Shown here piece after piece: positions 50,131-62,412 of a DNA stretch of 64,000 nt. The position numbers were made by a program, and so were the translations under genes. The notes beneath the pieces are model-generated. The model was not told where the DNA came from. It ran no database searches and saw only the letters and a list, made by a program, of their open reading frames with translations. How positions within the stretch are numbered: position 1 is the first letter of the stretch; every line of letters begins with the position of its first letter. Origin of the DNA: Cryptomeria japonica (lineage: Eukaryota > Streptophyta > Pinopsida > Cupressales > Cupressaceae); NCBI RefSeq assembly GCF_030272615.1, contig NC_081407.1:102655897-102719896 (forward strand), read 5' to 3'.

Positions 50131-52700
50131 TATTTAAAAAAAAAGAAAAGAATACGCATGCCAATTACAATGGTGCTTGTTGGTTCTGTTTTAGCATGTG
50201 GGGTATGATTAAGGCCTTGACCTTGGTTTTAATACCTTGGGTATTAGAGGCTATTAAGCCTATTGGATGGGGTCTTCAACCTGTCTTCAACCTACCCATT
50301 CCCAAACAACTCACCTTCTATTGTTCTTGGTACAAGTTGATAAGAATTGGGTCTATCTGGCTTTTATGCATCTCTAAATAATCGACATGGTGTACTCTCA
50401 TCTCCAAAAGGTCTATGCTACAAATGTGAAGTGGATGTTGGTGCCCTGTGAGACTGAATACCCATAAAATCTTTTTCTATATCTGTTGGAGTCAAACAAA
50501 TATCATCATAAACCTGCAACATGTGCCATTATATCCAATATACCAAAAAATGAATAAATAAGTACTGTCAATAGGATGATTTATCATTCTTGAATGGGGA
50601 TTGGAAGAAAATGAAATACACATTAAACTATACAATAGATAACACAAGCAAAATGTGTCGACTTACATTTCCGGTAACAGAGGGAGACAATGCATAAGAA
50701 AACAAGCCATTGCCACAAGAAAGGTTATCTTTCTCTTCCCTTGCCTTCTTCATCTCATCTTGGCATCTTCGAGTCTCTACAACTTGCACTCTATTTGGTT
50801 CATTTCTACCATTAAGGTCCTGTCATTTTTACATCATAGTTTTCCATGCTGGGAGAATTATCTACAACTCATGACTATAATAAACCTATCAAGTGATTGA
50901 ACTTCTCCCTAAATATTACAAAATCAAGTCCTTGTCAATAACATTTTCAAAAACATCCACGAAACATAACAAAGATCCTAGTTGTTAATATATGTAGTAT
51001 GCCTCCTCCAATGACGAGCCAACATTTGTTATGCTCGATAAGCGTAAAGTAGTTCAACAACCTCCCTCCTAAGGCATTAGTTTTTTTCTTTTGATAAATT
51101 AGCTAAGACTAATCCTTGGCTTGCTGGAAGAGGAGAGGAGTTTCAGGACTCAAATGGGCAAACGATCTTAAATCTCTGCAAACCTATAAAATTAACCAAT
51201 AATCTAATTGACAACTGGTTTTGATCAAAGTTCTCCAAATTGTCATTGAGGATTGGAAAAACATTGCTTGAGAAAGTGACTTCCAAACCATTACCAATAC
51301 CATGAAAGAAGGTTGAATTAAAGCTTGGAAGAAGGTGAAGGTGGATGTTGAAGAGACTCAGTTGATTTCATCCAAATTTTAATCAGTTTTAGTCTCACAT
51401 GAGAATCATAAAGGTATTAGCAGCAAACAAAAAGGTTGATATCCAGTCATTCAGACACCATTCATAAGACTTGCAAAAATACAACATTTGCAGAATGATT
51501 AGAAATTTAGAACTAATCCCATGTAATATGAATAACAATAACTTCTTAGTTCTTACTTAATGATGAGTGTATTAGTGAAGCTCAAAACATTGGGAAAAAT
51601 TTATTATGTAGTTGGATCCAAAAATCCATCCTATAGTGTAATGTTACTTTCCATGGAAATGCAACACTGTGATTCACTATGAAGTTAACATAGATAAGAG
51701 AAGTGTATCATAGATAGAATGTTTATTTTGCATTTTAGATTTAAACTTATTTAGACATACAATTGACACTGAGATTGTATTAAAGTGCTTCACCTCCTTT
51801 CCATTATAACTACATTGATAAAAGTTGCAAGAAGAAAAAACAATGAGTGAAAAGAAGCAATATGACAAATACACATGATAATGGAAGATAGAAAAGAATG
51901 AACCATATGAAGATCTACTGGAATAAAAAAAACTTAAAACAATAAACATTGTATTAAAAATAATTGCCCACCTTCAGTGTGTTTTATTTTTCAAGAGTTG
52001 CTCACGTCCAACAATTTTAGACTCATTTCCTTGACTTTCCACTGGGCTGACTTCTCCCTCTTTATCAATCAAATTTTTTAGCACAACATTTTGTAGACAT
52101 ATAACAAGTAATCAAACCAATAAAGAATGAAATACAATGAAAAACAAACTCAGAAAATATAATTTCACTGCAAGCCATTCCAGTACTCCAACCAGTAGTA
52201 TTGTAATTGACAAATCATCTAATGCTAAAGTGTTGCAGCTGTATGGGATGCTAATCTAAAATTTGAACATTAGAGTTGATTGGATTACAAAATTTAATAA
52301 GAGCTTTGAGTTGAATAAGACATTACTTTACATCAGCTCCAATATTAGGATTTATTGCATTACAAAGTTGGATAGGACCCTCCAGCTTCCAAAAGTGCAG
52401 ACAGTCAACTATACATGCTGCTATCAAATTAAAGGATTCAATATTTTGAGTTGGGGAGCTATGCTAATACAAGTTGCAAACCAACCTCAAAAAATGAAAT
52501 TTTGGAACCATGCAGATTTAGTTGCATTATCAACCACTCTCCCATTCAAGTTGATCTTGAAAAAATCAAGGTGACATGATACCTAGCATACCCATGCAAA
52601 CTCAAATAATTGCACAAGAACATGAGTATGCATTAGGGAAGACCATACATCCAGAAGTAATCATGCTGAAAGAACAACAACACGAGTCAACCCCGCAAGG
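50131..52700. other. No gene seen
   Basis: AT-rich, only short frames without motifs on either strand, no recognisable element ends. Confidence 0.3.
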
Positions 52701-52705
52701 GATGA

Positions 52706-53027
52706 TGTTGAAATTTTTTTGCCATTTTTTTTGTTGATGAAAAACGACATTGTAATAAAACCCTAAAAAGGCCGACTTTGTTTTTTGCCCTAAAAATGCA
52801 TGTTATAAGCAACTGGGATGCTTAAGGCATTGTAAGGTTGATGTATTGTTTTTGCTGGATAATAAGAAAGATTGGATGACTATGTATGGTGGACGTAACC
52901 CATTCTAGGTGAACCATGTTAAATCTTTGTGTTATCTATGTCCTGTTTTATTTCTTTATCTTTTGTATTTAAATCTACATATAATTGTTAGTTCATATTT
53001 GCTTCGGATCTACTTGAAACCCTAACA
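52706..53027 (+). repeat. Copia 5' LTR (322 bp)
   Basis: TGTTGAAA..CCCTAACA. Compared with the 3' LTR it lacks about 81 nt just after TGTTGAAA, including the GGGGGCGGTAGCCCCC hairpin. It contains a promoter-like region with TATTTAAATC near 52967. Confidence 0.92.
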
Positions 53028-53029
53028 AT

Positions 53030-53041
53030 TGGTATCAGAGC
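53030..53041 (+). other. Primer-binding site (initiator tRNA-Met)
   Basis: TGGTATCAGAGC, two bases after the LTR end; the standard complement of the 3' end of plant initiator tRNA-Met used to prime minus-strand DNA synthesis. Confidence 0.92.
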
Positions 53042-53087
53042 GAGGTTTTCTGTAAATTGGCAGGACTTTCAGATTTGAGTGGGAGCA

Positions 53088-56000
53088 ATGGAGGATTCCA
53101 AATTCAAGGTCGAAAAGTTTAACAACCAGAATTATTAGTTATGGAAAATGCAGATGGAGGATTACCTGTATCAAAAGGATTTGTGGTGGCCATTAGAGGG
53201 AAAGGCAAAGAAAGCGACCATAATGTCAAATGAAGAATAGGACATTTTAGATAGAAAGGCACTAGGATCCATTCGATTGTGCCTTGCACCATTTGTAGCT
53301 TTCAATATAACAGAAGCAAAAATGGCTGTAGATTTGATGGCGACATTGGCTAAGCTATATGAGAAACCCTCAACTTCGAATAAGGTATTTCTTATGAAGC
53401 ATTTGTTTAATTTGAAAATGAGTGAGGGAGGATCTGTAGCGGATCACTTAAATGAATTTAATACAATTACCAGTCAATTGTTTTCGGTAAAAATTACCTT
53501 TGCAGAAGAGGTTAGGGCTCTCTTGATTTTATGTTCTTTGCCAGAAAGCTGGAATAGCTTGGTTGTGGCTGTAAGTAACTTTGTCTCTAGTAAAAATACT
53601 TTGGTATTTGATGATATTGTTGGTATTATCCTAAGCGAGGAAATGCAAAGGAAAAGCACAGGTGAGACTCCAATATCATCGGGTAGTGTTTTGAATGTGG
53701 AGAACAGAGGAAGATCAAAGGAAAGAGGAAAAGGCCCTTGGAATGAGAAGTCGCGAGGGAAGTCAAAGAAAGAATGCTCTCAATCTAGAGGAAAGAAAGA
53801 TTGCTAGTACTGCGGAAAGCTTGGTCATCTAAAGAAAGGCTGTTGGTCTCAGAAAAACAAAGAAGGAGACAAAAATGAAAATGATAGTAAGGAAGCTAAT
53901 ATTGCAAGTAATACTTTACAAGATGCTTTAATCTTATGTTTGGATAATGTTAATGATTCTTGGGTAATAGATTCTGGGGCTTCATTTCATGCTACACCCC
54001 ATAGAAAATATTTTCTAGATTATGTTCAAGGTGATTTTGGACAGGTATATTTGGGTGATGATGAGCCCTATCAAATTGTTAGAAAAGGAAAGATAAAGAT
54101 CAAGTTGCAGAATGGAAATGACTGGTTTCTACAGGAGGTAAGACATGTTCCTAACTTAAGAAGAAATTTAATTTCTGCAGGGCAACTAGGTAGTAAAGGC
54201 TGCATAGTTACCTTCTCAGATAGTATCTGGAAGGTCAATAAAGGATCATTAGTAGTAGCTAAAGGTGCGAAGGTAGGAACATTATATATGTGCACTGGTA
54301 ACACTTACTCTACCTTAGCTGCTATAGATAAAGTTACTGTAGGGACAACAACTATAGATGTTGCAAGAACAGATTCGATAATGTGGCACCATAGGCTTGG
54401 GCACATGAGTGAGAAAGGGATGAAAATCCTTCACTCCAAAAATCTATTGCCAGGACTAAAGAAGATTGATTTAGAGTTTTGTGAAAACTGTGTTTGTGGC
54501 AAATAGAAAAGAGTCAGATTTCTCAAGGTTGGGAAAGAGAAGAAGAGTGAGAAGTTAGAGCTTGTGCATTCAGATGTATGGGGACTGACTCAGGTATCAT
54601 CTCTTGGTGGCTCTTGTTATTATGTTATTTTTATTGATGACTCAACCAGAAAAACTTGGGTATATTTCCTAAAGCAAAAATTAGATGTGTTTGAAACTTT
54701 TAAGAAATGGAAAGCTTTGGTTGAGAATGAGATAGGAAAAAGGTTCAAGTGTCTCAGATCGGATAATGGAGGTGAGTATTGCAGCAAGGAATTTGAAGAT
54801 TACTGCTCCTTAAATGGGATTAGAAAGTAGAAGACAGTTCCAAGAACTCCATAGGAAAATGGTGTGTCAAAGAGAATGAATAGGACTATCATGGAACGTG
54901 CGAGGAGCATGAGATTGCATGCTGGATTGCCCTTACATTTTTGGGCAGATGCTATACATACTGTTGTCTATTTGATAAATAGAGGACCTTCAACCCCTTT
55001 GGATGGTGGTATTCCAGAGGAGGCATGGAATGGTAAAAAGGTAAATTATTCTTTTTTGAAAACTTTTGGTTGTGAAGCTTTTGTCCATGTTGATAAAGAA
55101 AACAGAACCAAGCTTGATGCTAAATCTCAGAAATGTACCTTCATTAGATATGGGATAGATGAATATGGCTATTGGTTATGGGATTTTGAAAATAAGAAAA
55201 TAACTAGAAGTAGAGATGTTATGTTCAATGAGAAGGTTATGTATAAAGAACAGATGCAGGAAAAGAAGCATGAACAAGACAAGCAAGAATATGTGGTGGT
55301 GGATGAGATTCCTGAAAATGAAATGCCACAAGTACCTGATGCTCAGCAACAACAGAATGTTCCACAAACTCCTGCAAGTGTTAGACATTCTATGAGTCAA
55401 GTAGACCCCCTGAAAGATTTTCTACTTCTTTGTATTCTATATTATTAACTGATTTTGGTGAACTAGAAGAATATGAAGAAGCAATGTAGGTGGATGCCAA
55501 ACAACAATGGGAGCTAGGCATGAAAGAGGAGATGGACTCCTTGATGAAAAATAAGACTTGGGACTTAGTCCCTTTACCTGCAGAAAAAAGAGCCTTGTCT
55601 AACAAATGGGTTTATCGGTTGAAGGAGGAGGAAGGAGGTCAGAAAAGATATAAGGCCAAACTTGTGGTAAAAGGTTTTGCATAGAAAAAAGGGTATAGAT
55701 TATGATGAAATATTTTCTCTAGTTGTAAAAATGACTTCAATTAGAATTGTACTTAGTCTTGTGGCTACAAATGATTTACATCTTGAACAATTAGATGTGA
55801 AAATAGATTTTCTCCATGGAGATTTCGAGGAGGAAATTTACATGTTGCAACCACAGGGATATGAGGTCAAAGGTAAGGAGAACTTGGTGTGCAGGTTGAA
55901 GAAAAGTTTGTATGGCCTAAAGCAAGCACCCTGACAATGGTATTTAAAATTTGATAGTTTCATGGCTGAACATGATTATCATAGATGTCATTCTGATCAT

Positions 56001-57015
56001 TGTGTATATTTTAAGAGATTTGATAATGGCAGTTATATTATTCTATTGCTTTATGTTGATGACATGCTTGTTGCTGGGTCTAACATGCAACATATAAATG
56101 ATCTTAAACAGAAATTAGCCAAGTCATTTGCTATGAAGGATTTGGGTGCAGCTAACAAAATTCTTGGTATGAGGATTACATGGGATAGGAAAAATAGAAC
56201 CTTGAATTTGTCCCAAAGCGAGTATATAAAGAAGGTGTTGAAAATATTTAACATGTAGGATGCAAAAGCAGTTAGTACATCTTTGGCTAGTCATTTCAAA
56301 TTGACTAAGGAGATGTGCCCAAAGGCGCAGGAAGAGGTTGATAAAATGTCTAACATCCTGTATTCATCAACTATTGGCAGTTTGATGTATGCAATGGTAT
56401 GCACCAAGCCAAATATTGCACATGCAGTGGGAGTTGTGAGTAGGTTTATGAGTAATCCGGCTATGGAACATTGGAATGCTGTGAAATGGATTCTTCAGTA
56501 TTTGAAAGGAACTACTACGAAGGCATTATGTTTCAAAAGATCTAATGCCGCTCTGAGTGGATTTGTTGACTCTGATCTGGTGGGTGATATTGATTCACGG
56601 AGGAGTACTATAGGGTATGTTTTTACTATAGAGGGAACTGCAGTCAGTTGGATTTCTAGGCTGCAAAAGGTTGTTGCACTTTCAACCACTGAAGTTGAGT
56701 ATGTTGCTGCTACAGAAGCTAGCAAGGAGATGATTTGGTTACAATGTTTTCTAGAGGAATTGGGTCAAACATAGGAGGATCACCCCATTGTATACTGATA
56801 GCCAGAGTGCCATTCATCTTGTGAAGAACTCTGCTTTTCATTCAAGGACAAAGCACATTTAGCTCAGGTACCACTTCATCCTGACTATTTTGGAGGAGGG
56901 TCAGTTACGGCTTGAGAAGATTCACATAAGTGAGAATCCTGCCGATATGTTCATGAAGGTAGTTCCACAAGAGAAGCTGATTTCTTCATCAGTTTCTATT
57001 GGTCTTCTTGATTGA
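53088..57015 (+). pseudogene. Copia gag-pol polyprotein, inactive
   Basis: ATG at 53088 (MEDSKFKVEKFNNQNY). Gag of UBN2 type, with the CCHC knuckle C-stop-YCGKLGHLKKGC near 53806. Protease WVIDSGASFHAT. Integrase HHCC zinc region (WHHRLGHMSEKG .. CENCVCGK) and catalytic blocks HSDVWG, RSDNGGEY and ENGVSKRMNRT. RT YVDD (LLYVDDMLVAGS). RNase H GFVDSDLVGDIDSRRS and ALSTTEVEYVAATEA, then TDSQSAIHLVKN. TAG/TGA stops are near 53122, 53235, 53806, 54504, 54828, 54852, 55486, 55932, 56256, 56772 and 56858. Frameshifts are near 55400, 55690 and 56790. All expected domains are present in the copia order (integrase before RT). Confidence 0.93.
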
Positions 57016-57093
57016 TAATTGTGGAATGTATACCAGTTGAGTCCTAGTGTTTTTTCCAGTGGATGTTGCATGTACAGTGGTGTCGTGTAGTTT

Positions 57094-57155
57094 CAGTCTC
57101 CAAGTGGGAGATTGTTTGGTGTGGAGCCTGATCAGTCTCCAAGTGGGAGATTGTT
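57094..57155 (+). repeat. Duplicated polypurine tract region
   Basis: The 23-bp string from CAGTCTCCAAGTGGGAGA to TTGTT occurs at 57094-57116 and again at 57133-57155, a 39-bp period. The second copy abuts the 3' LTR start and is the working PPT (AGTGGGAGA). The same duplication is present in the copy near 63721-63782. Confidence 0.85.
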
Positions 57156-57554
57156 GAAATGTGGTGACTGATCAACAAAGTACTATACACTCAGCATGTA
57201 TCCTCGCTAGGGTTTGGGGGCGGTAGCCCCCGAGAAAATTTTTTTTTTGCCATTTTTTTGTTGATGAAAGCCGATATTGTAATAAAACCCTAAAAAGGCC
57301 AACTTTGTTTTTTGCCCTAAAAATGCATGTTATAAGCGGCTGGGATGCTTAAGGCATTGTAAGGTTGATGTACTATTTTTGTTGGATAATAAGAAAGATT
57401 GGACGACTGTGTATGGTGGACGTAACCCATTCTAGGTGAACCACGTTAAATCTTTGTGTTATCTGTGTCCTATTTTATTTATTTATCTTTTGTATATAAA
57501 TTTGCATATAATTGTTAGTTCATATTTGCTTCGGATCTACTTGAAACCCTAACA
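57152..57554 (+). repeat. Copia 3' LTR (403 bp)
   Basis: TGTTGAAATG..CCCTAACA. Carries the 81-nt segment missing from the 5' LTR, with a strong hairpin GGGGGC-GGTA-GCCCCC near 57217-57232. Confidence 0.92.
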
Positions 57555-57559
57555 TATGA

Positions 57560-58990
57560 AGTATTTACATAAAGTATGAAATATACCTTTTACACATATA
57601 GTGCGCAAGACACATGAATACACATAATATATCGATCAAACGTAAATATTGGATCATACCAATAAATAAGTACATATAAATACATGAATATATTTAAGGC
57701 ATGATTTGAATAAGGATCATACATGTGAATATATGTATCTTATAAAGAATGGGATGTTCATTGTAACATGTAGAGTGTCCATGAATTCACTTAAGCACAC
57801 ATTTTGTGCATGGAGCATGAAGAATACACTCAAAACATGAGGAATACAAATGAAAATACATGAGTCATAAGGCATACAAATGAATACCTTGAAGTATGAA
57901 GCATACAATGAGCACTTAAAGCATGAAGCATACAAATGAATACACTTGAATTATGAAGCATACAATTAATACTTAAATCATGAAGCATACTCGTGAATAT
58001 ACTTAATGCATAAAGAAGGAAGCATACATAAAACATGAGGCATCCAGATGATTCCACTGAAGTCATAAAGAATACACTTGAATATATGTAGAGCATAAAT
58101 TCTCTTAAGTCATGAAACATACATATTGTTACACACAAGGTAGGACAATGAAGCATCCATACAAGACATGAAGTAATACACACAAATACCCCCTAAGGTA
58201 CAATGCATATATGAAAAAGTACAAGTATAAATCATACAATGAGGAAACCATGTTGAAGACACAACAAACACATTAATATCCACAATTTATTAGGTATATA
58301 TACATAAAACATTCATTTAAGAGAAATATACATGAGGCACATGGATGCACTTAAAGCATGAAGTATGCACATAAAACATAAAGAATACATATAGAGCATA
58401 CACATTAATATACTCGGGGCAAGAAGAATTCATGCAAAACATAGAGTGTACACATAAGGCACAAATACATGTAAAGCATTAAGTGTATGCATGAATTCAC
58501 TTAAGGCATGCAACATACACGTAGCATAAACTATACATAAATACCATAAGATGTGCATACATGTAGTATAAAGTATACATAAATACCATAAGATGTGAAG
58601 TGTACACATAGGGCATAAGATAATGGATACATGTAAGCAAAGAATCAGCATACATGAATACATGCAAGGCATGAATCATACATGTAAACCATGAAGTAAT
58701 ACATAAATAGACATAAGGTACAAGAATATATGAGAAAGGTTCTCATGGAGTGGATATGCTGAAGACACATCGATCATGAAGAATACAAGAGAGAGGTATT
58801 CATGGAATAGACATCTCAAAACATCTCATTCATGAAGTAACACAAATACACATACGATATAAAACACATATGCCAGACATGGTGCAAGCACAAGGTATAC
58901 ATGAGGGAAGTGTACATATAAACACCCATGGAGTAGGCATGCTCAAAACATGTTAGACACTTAGCATGTAAAGGAATACTCGTAAGAATG
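57560..58990. repeat. Degenerate short tandem repeats (GAAGCATACA type)
   Basis: Irregular repetition of strings like CATGAAGCATACAAATGAATA and AAGCATGAAG, in units near 20-30 bp, with strong drift. The Met/Cys/Tyr-rich frames on the minus strand come from this repetition and are not genes. Confidence 0.65.
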
Positions 58991-59274
58991 CAATGCTGGC
59001 CAGATCAATTCAATTTTTGATTTATTTAAGAAGAGGGGTGAACCATTAGTTCTAACTGAGTAGTTGTTAAAGCAAGTTCGTCCAATAGGCTAGCAGAATC
59101 ATGCTTTGAATACTGTCAATTACATTTAACAATATAATTTTCATGCTTTGCATCACAATGCTCCAATGTTGACCTTACCTAATTCTTTGTTGCTCATTGA
59201 AGCTTACACAAATGTTACCAATGATGTCATGGGAGCCATCTTGTTATAAGATGGTAAAATAGTATGCTACTATT

Positions 59275-60161
59275 TGTTGGCAATTGACACCCATTGGATT
59301 CATTTTGTTGTCATTGATGGCAACAAGATTAGATGGAAGTCACATATCGGCATTAGGAGGCATTCACCGACAAACACCGACATTGAGCATCCAGGGTTAC
59401 AACCCACACCGACATCGACATCTAGCACTTCAAGGAAGGTTTATTTGAAAAATCATTTTGTAATTATTGTATAAGGCTGACATTGCATATCTTTTTGTAT
59501 TGCAAGCTGACATAAGGCATATTGTTTGAAAAGGGTATATAGGTCAGTTTGTTAGGTCATTGTGAGATGAATGATAATATAGAATATGTGGAGGAGATTG
59601 TGGATTATAACATAATAGGATTGTGGAATGCAAAGATCATTTGTATGTGAATGTTGTATCATGCAATGATTTGTAGATGTTTTTGTAAGACATTCTTGGA
59701 GGGAAAGAGATACAGGTAGCAGTGTTCAGGTTTTGTGAACCGGTACAGAGCAGAGCTATAACAGGAACTCTTTTTGGAATAAGAGATGCATTTTGTGAGT
59801 TCATTTTCATTTTTTTACTTCAGCAGAAGCTTGTAGTCAGCGAGACTCTTTAGTGATGAGCAATGTTCTCTAGGCAATGTGTCTTCCTGCATGTGCAAGC
59901 CCCCTCTTTATGTAATATCTTTCATATGGCCAGTGAAATGATATTGTGGGTTACAAATCCCACCTCAGTTTTTCCTCTTTGAGGTTTTCCACATATAAAT
60001 TTTGTGTGTTATGGTGTTCATTCATGCGGATAGTTTATTTGCTTCAAGTTATATGTTTATTTATTTATTGGTTTATATGTGTATGGTATAAAAGCATAAA
60101 ATCTTATCTTATCGATAGAACACTGATTCACCCCCCCTCCCAGTGTTCTTGGATCCCAACA
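59275..60161 (+). mobile_element. 5' LTR of a second LTR retrotransposon (887 bp)
   Basis: Begins TGTTGGCAATTGACACCC and ends ..GGATCCCAACA, followed two bases later by a tRNA-Met PBS. The U5 half (TTTTTCCTCTTTGAGG, TTCACCCCCCCTCCCAG) has the same layout as the solo LTR at 43675-44342. No second LTR of this element is in the window. Confidence 0.82.
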
Positions 60162-60163
60162 AT

Positions 60164-60175
60164 TGGTATCAGAGC
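60164..60175 (+). other. Primer-binding site (initiator tRNA-Met)
   Basis: TGGTATCAGAGC two bases after the LTR end; identical to the PBS of the copia element at 53030. Confidence 0.88.
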
Positions 60176-60235
60176 TTGGTACCTCAGAAGAAGTTTAACA
60201 GCTTCAGGAAGATCCTGAAACCAGAATCTTTAGGC

Positions 60236-61369
60236 ATGGCTATGGAAAAGCAACTTGAGATGGCTCTTGAGGATTATGATGTTGAAAGGATGAAGAACTT
60301 GAAACTACAAGATGAACTAAATTTTGCAAATGAATTCATTCTTGTCCTACAAGAAAGGTTATCATCAGCTCAAGCTAGGAGGAAGGAACTTTTGCAAAAA
60401 TAGGATGATGATAATGCACTCAAGGAACATTGTCAGAAACTGAGACAAGCAAACATGCTCATGCAAAATTAAATGCAAGACCTGACTATGAGGATGTCAA
60501 AGGATATTGAGGACAAAAAGAAGAAAGAAGAAAATCTTGCTACATCTCTGAAGAACAAATATGAGGAATGTGATAGATTGGCTCATGAGAATGATATGTT
60601 GAAAACCAGTTTGGTGCAACCCCAAGATAATTAACCAGAACTTGAAAGACAAGTAATAAATTTGAGAGATGATTTGACTACTGCAAGTGAGTACAAAGAA
60701 AAGTTTAGGATCAGTGTTGCACAACTGGATGAACTATTGAAAAGACAAAGGAAAAGTGATGATTCTATAGGACTTGGATTTGTACAAGGTGAAAGCTCCG
60801 GTACTGCAAATAAAGATTAGACAACTGGTGTGTAGAAATCATCAGAATAGAGGAAACCAATAAGGCAACCTAATGCTTATAAATTCAATGGTAGATGCTT
60901 TGTTTGCAATAAATCTAGGCATATGGATAAACAATGTAGAAATAGAGCAAATCAAAACTACAATTCCGTTCTTGGTCAATGCACAAATTGCAAGAAATAT
61001 GGTCATAAATCAGAAGACTGCAGACTGAATGTTAAATGTCATGCATGTGGAAAGTTTGGACATTTGGCTAATCATTGTAGATCAAGGAATGACACCGGAT
61101 ATGTCAAATAAATTCAAAAGAACAATGTTACATGTTATGCATGCAACAAAACAGGTCATATTGCTAAGTATTGTAGAAGCAAGACTCAACCGGTTAGCAA
61201 CAATCAAGTAAATGAGAAAGGAAAGCAAAAGGTAGGTGAAATACAACAAGATCACACCAAGAGATGGGTTAGAAAATCTGAAGGACCAAGTGGAGATGCA
61301 ACAATATCGGTAACTCCACTGGTAGAACATGGCATTCCTCCACCAACAAGAAATTCCACCGATAACTAA
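60236..61369 (+). pseudogene. Gag-like protein with coiled coil and four CCHC zinc knuckles
   Basis: In-frame ATG at 60236 (MAMEKQLEMALEDYD). The first half is Lys/Glu/Leu-rich and probably coiled coil (DELNFANEFILVLQERLSSA). Four C-x2-C-x4-H-x4-C knuckles follow in tandem: CFVCNKSRHMDKQC, CTNCKKYGHKSEDC, CHACGKFGHLANHC and CYACNKTGHIAKYC (60897-61175), which bind nucleic acid. Stops (TAG/TAA) at 60401, 60469, 60632 and several near 60820-60850 and 61109 make it inactive. It follows a PBS, so it is the first ORF of the 59275 element. Confidence 0.75.
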
Positions 61370-61407
61370 GGCATAAGCCTTAGGGGTTGGAAAACTCATT
61401 GTAAATC

Positions 61408-62412
61408 TTGCATATTCCTTGGAAGAATAATGCAAAATATGATTTATGTGAATGGTTGAGGAGTGAATTGATGTTGAATCTTGGAAAGATCAGGGGTGTT
61501 AAGAAAGGAACCTTTAGATATGGAAATCTGATTGTTTGTCTGATGCTTTACTTCATAAATGAGCTACTTGGTCTAGGGAAGAAGCATTGGGCTCATGAAA
61601 TACCGGTAGGTATGCAGATCAAGGAAGCAATCACTAGTATTGGTATCGATAGAGATGAGAAACTTTGGGGTTATTTCAAAACATTTCAGGAAAACATGAG
61701 GCAGAGGGAGAGATTATCAAAGAACATTGTGGAGAAGTACTCCACTGATATCTGTTTCATGGTGAAGACCGATGAAACTCTCATGGAGGTAGTAGAACCA
61801 AGGACCATATGGGTCATAGAGCTTGGATATGAGGTGGATGATAACATTCTAGATCTCTATGCAAAAATGTTGCTAGATGCCCCATTGGATGACAAAACTA
61901 AACATTTTGGCACTACAGAAGAGAAGGCTCTTGAAGTCAAAACTGGCTTCAACAGGAAGAGAAGAGAAGAAAATAGATCAGATGTCTGCATTTGTGTAGA
62001 ATGCCATTCACATGATAGGAACTGAAATGGATTCTGGATCCAAACTGATAGGAGAACCAACAACAGAACCCACAGTGGCTAGTACTCCAAAAGTTAAGCC
62101 TGAAGCTTAAATTTATACCATCACTTCTAATTCTGATCGAGAGGACAATGAACCTCTAGCATTTAGAAGGGTACAGAGGAAGAAAGTAGACTAGCCATAG
62201 GTAGAGGAGAAGAAGGTGGAGCCAAAGAGGAAACTTGTTAGAAAGGTAATAAAACCTACTACACCCCCACCTCTGGCAAGGAAGCCTACTCAACAGAGAA
62301 AACTAGTTACATCCACTTTGGCAACCCTCAACAAAAAGAAGAGTGATGATGCTACTGAGTCTGGTAAGGCCAAATTGATTTGTGCTGAATTAATTGATGA
62401 AATTACATCTTG
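61408..62412 (+). pseudogene. Unknown retroelement-associated ORF
   Basis: Not recognised. Open at 61408-62025 (YDLCEWLRSELMLNLGKIRG, LMLYFINELLGLGKKHWAHE, DRDEKLWGYFKTFQENMRQR). A frameshift near 61990 leads to a second frame with a basic Pro/Lys-rich tail (RKLVRKVIKPTTPPPLARKP). It stops at 62410-62412, just past the junction with the copia copy. No clear ATG at the 5' side. It sits where protease/integrase would be expected after gag but has none of their motifs. It could be an extra ORF of the element or a different insertion. Confidence 0.45.

Larger units (their letters stand above)
52706..57554 (+). mobile_element. Ty1/copia LTR retrotransposon with both LTRs
   Basis: 5' LTR, tRNA-Met PBS, gag-PR-INT-RT-RNase H in copia order, PPT and 3' LTR. 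The bases outside the LTRs are GATGA (52701-52705) and TATGA (57555-57559), a 5-bp duplication with one change. The LTRs differ by an 81-bp net length difference plus scattered substitutions, and the polyprotein has many stops, so the insertion is not recent. Confidence 0.93.

Noticed and set aside
57717-58672. Minus-strand Met/Cys/Tyr-rich ORFs
   Set aside because: By-products of the GAAGCATACA-type degenerate repeats.
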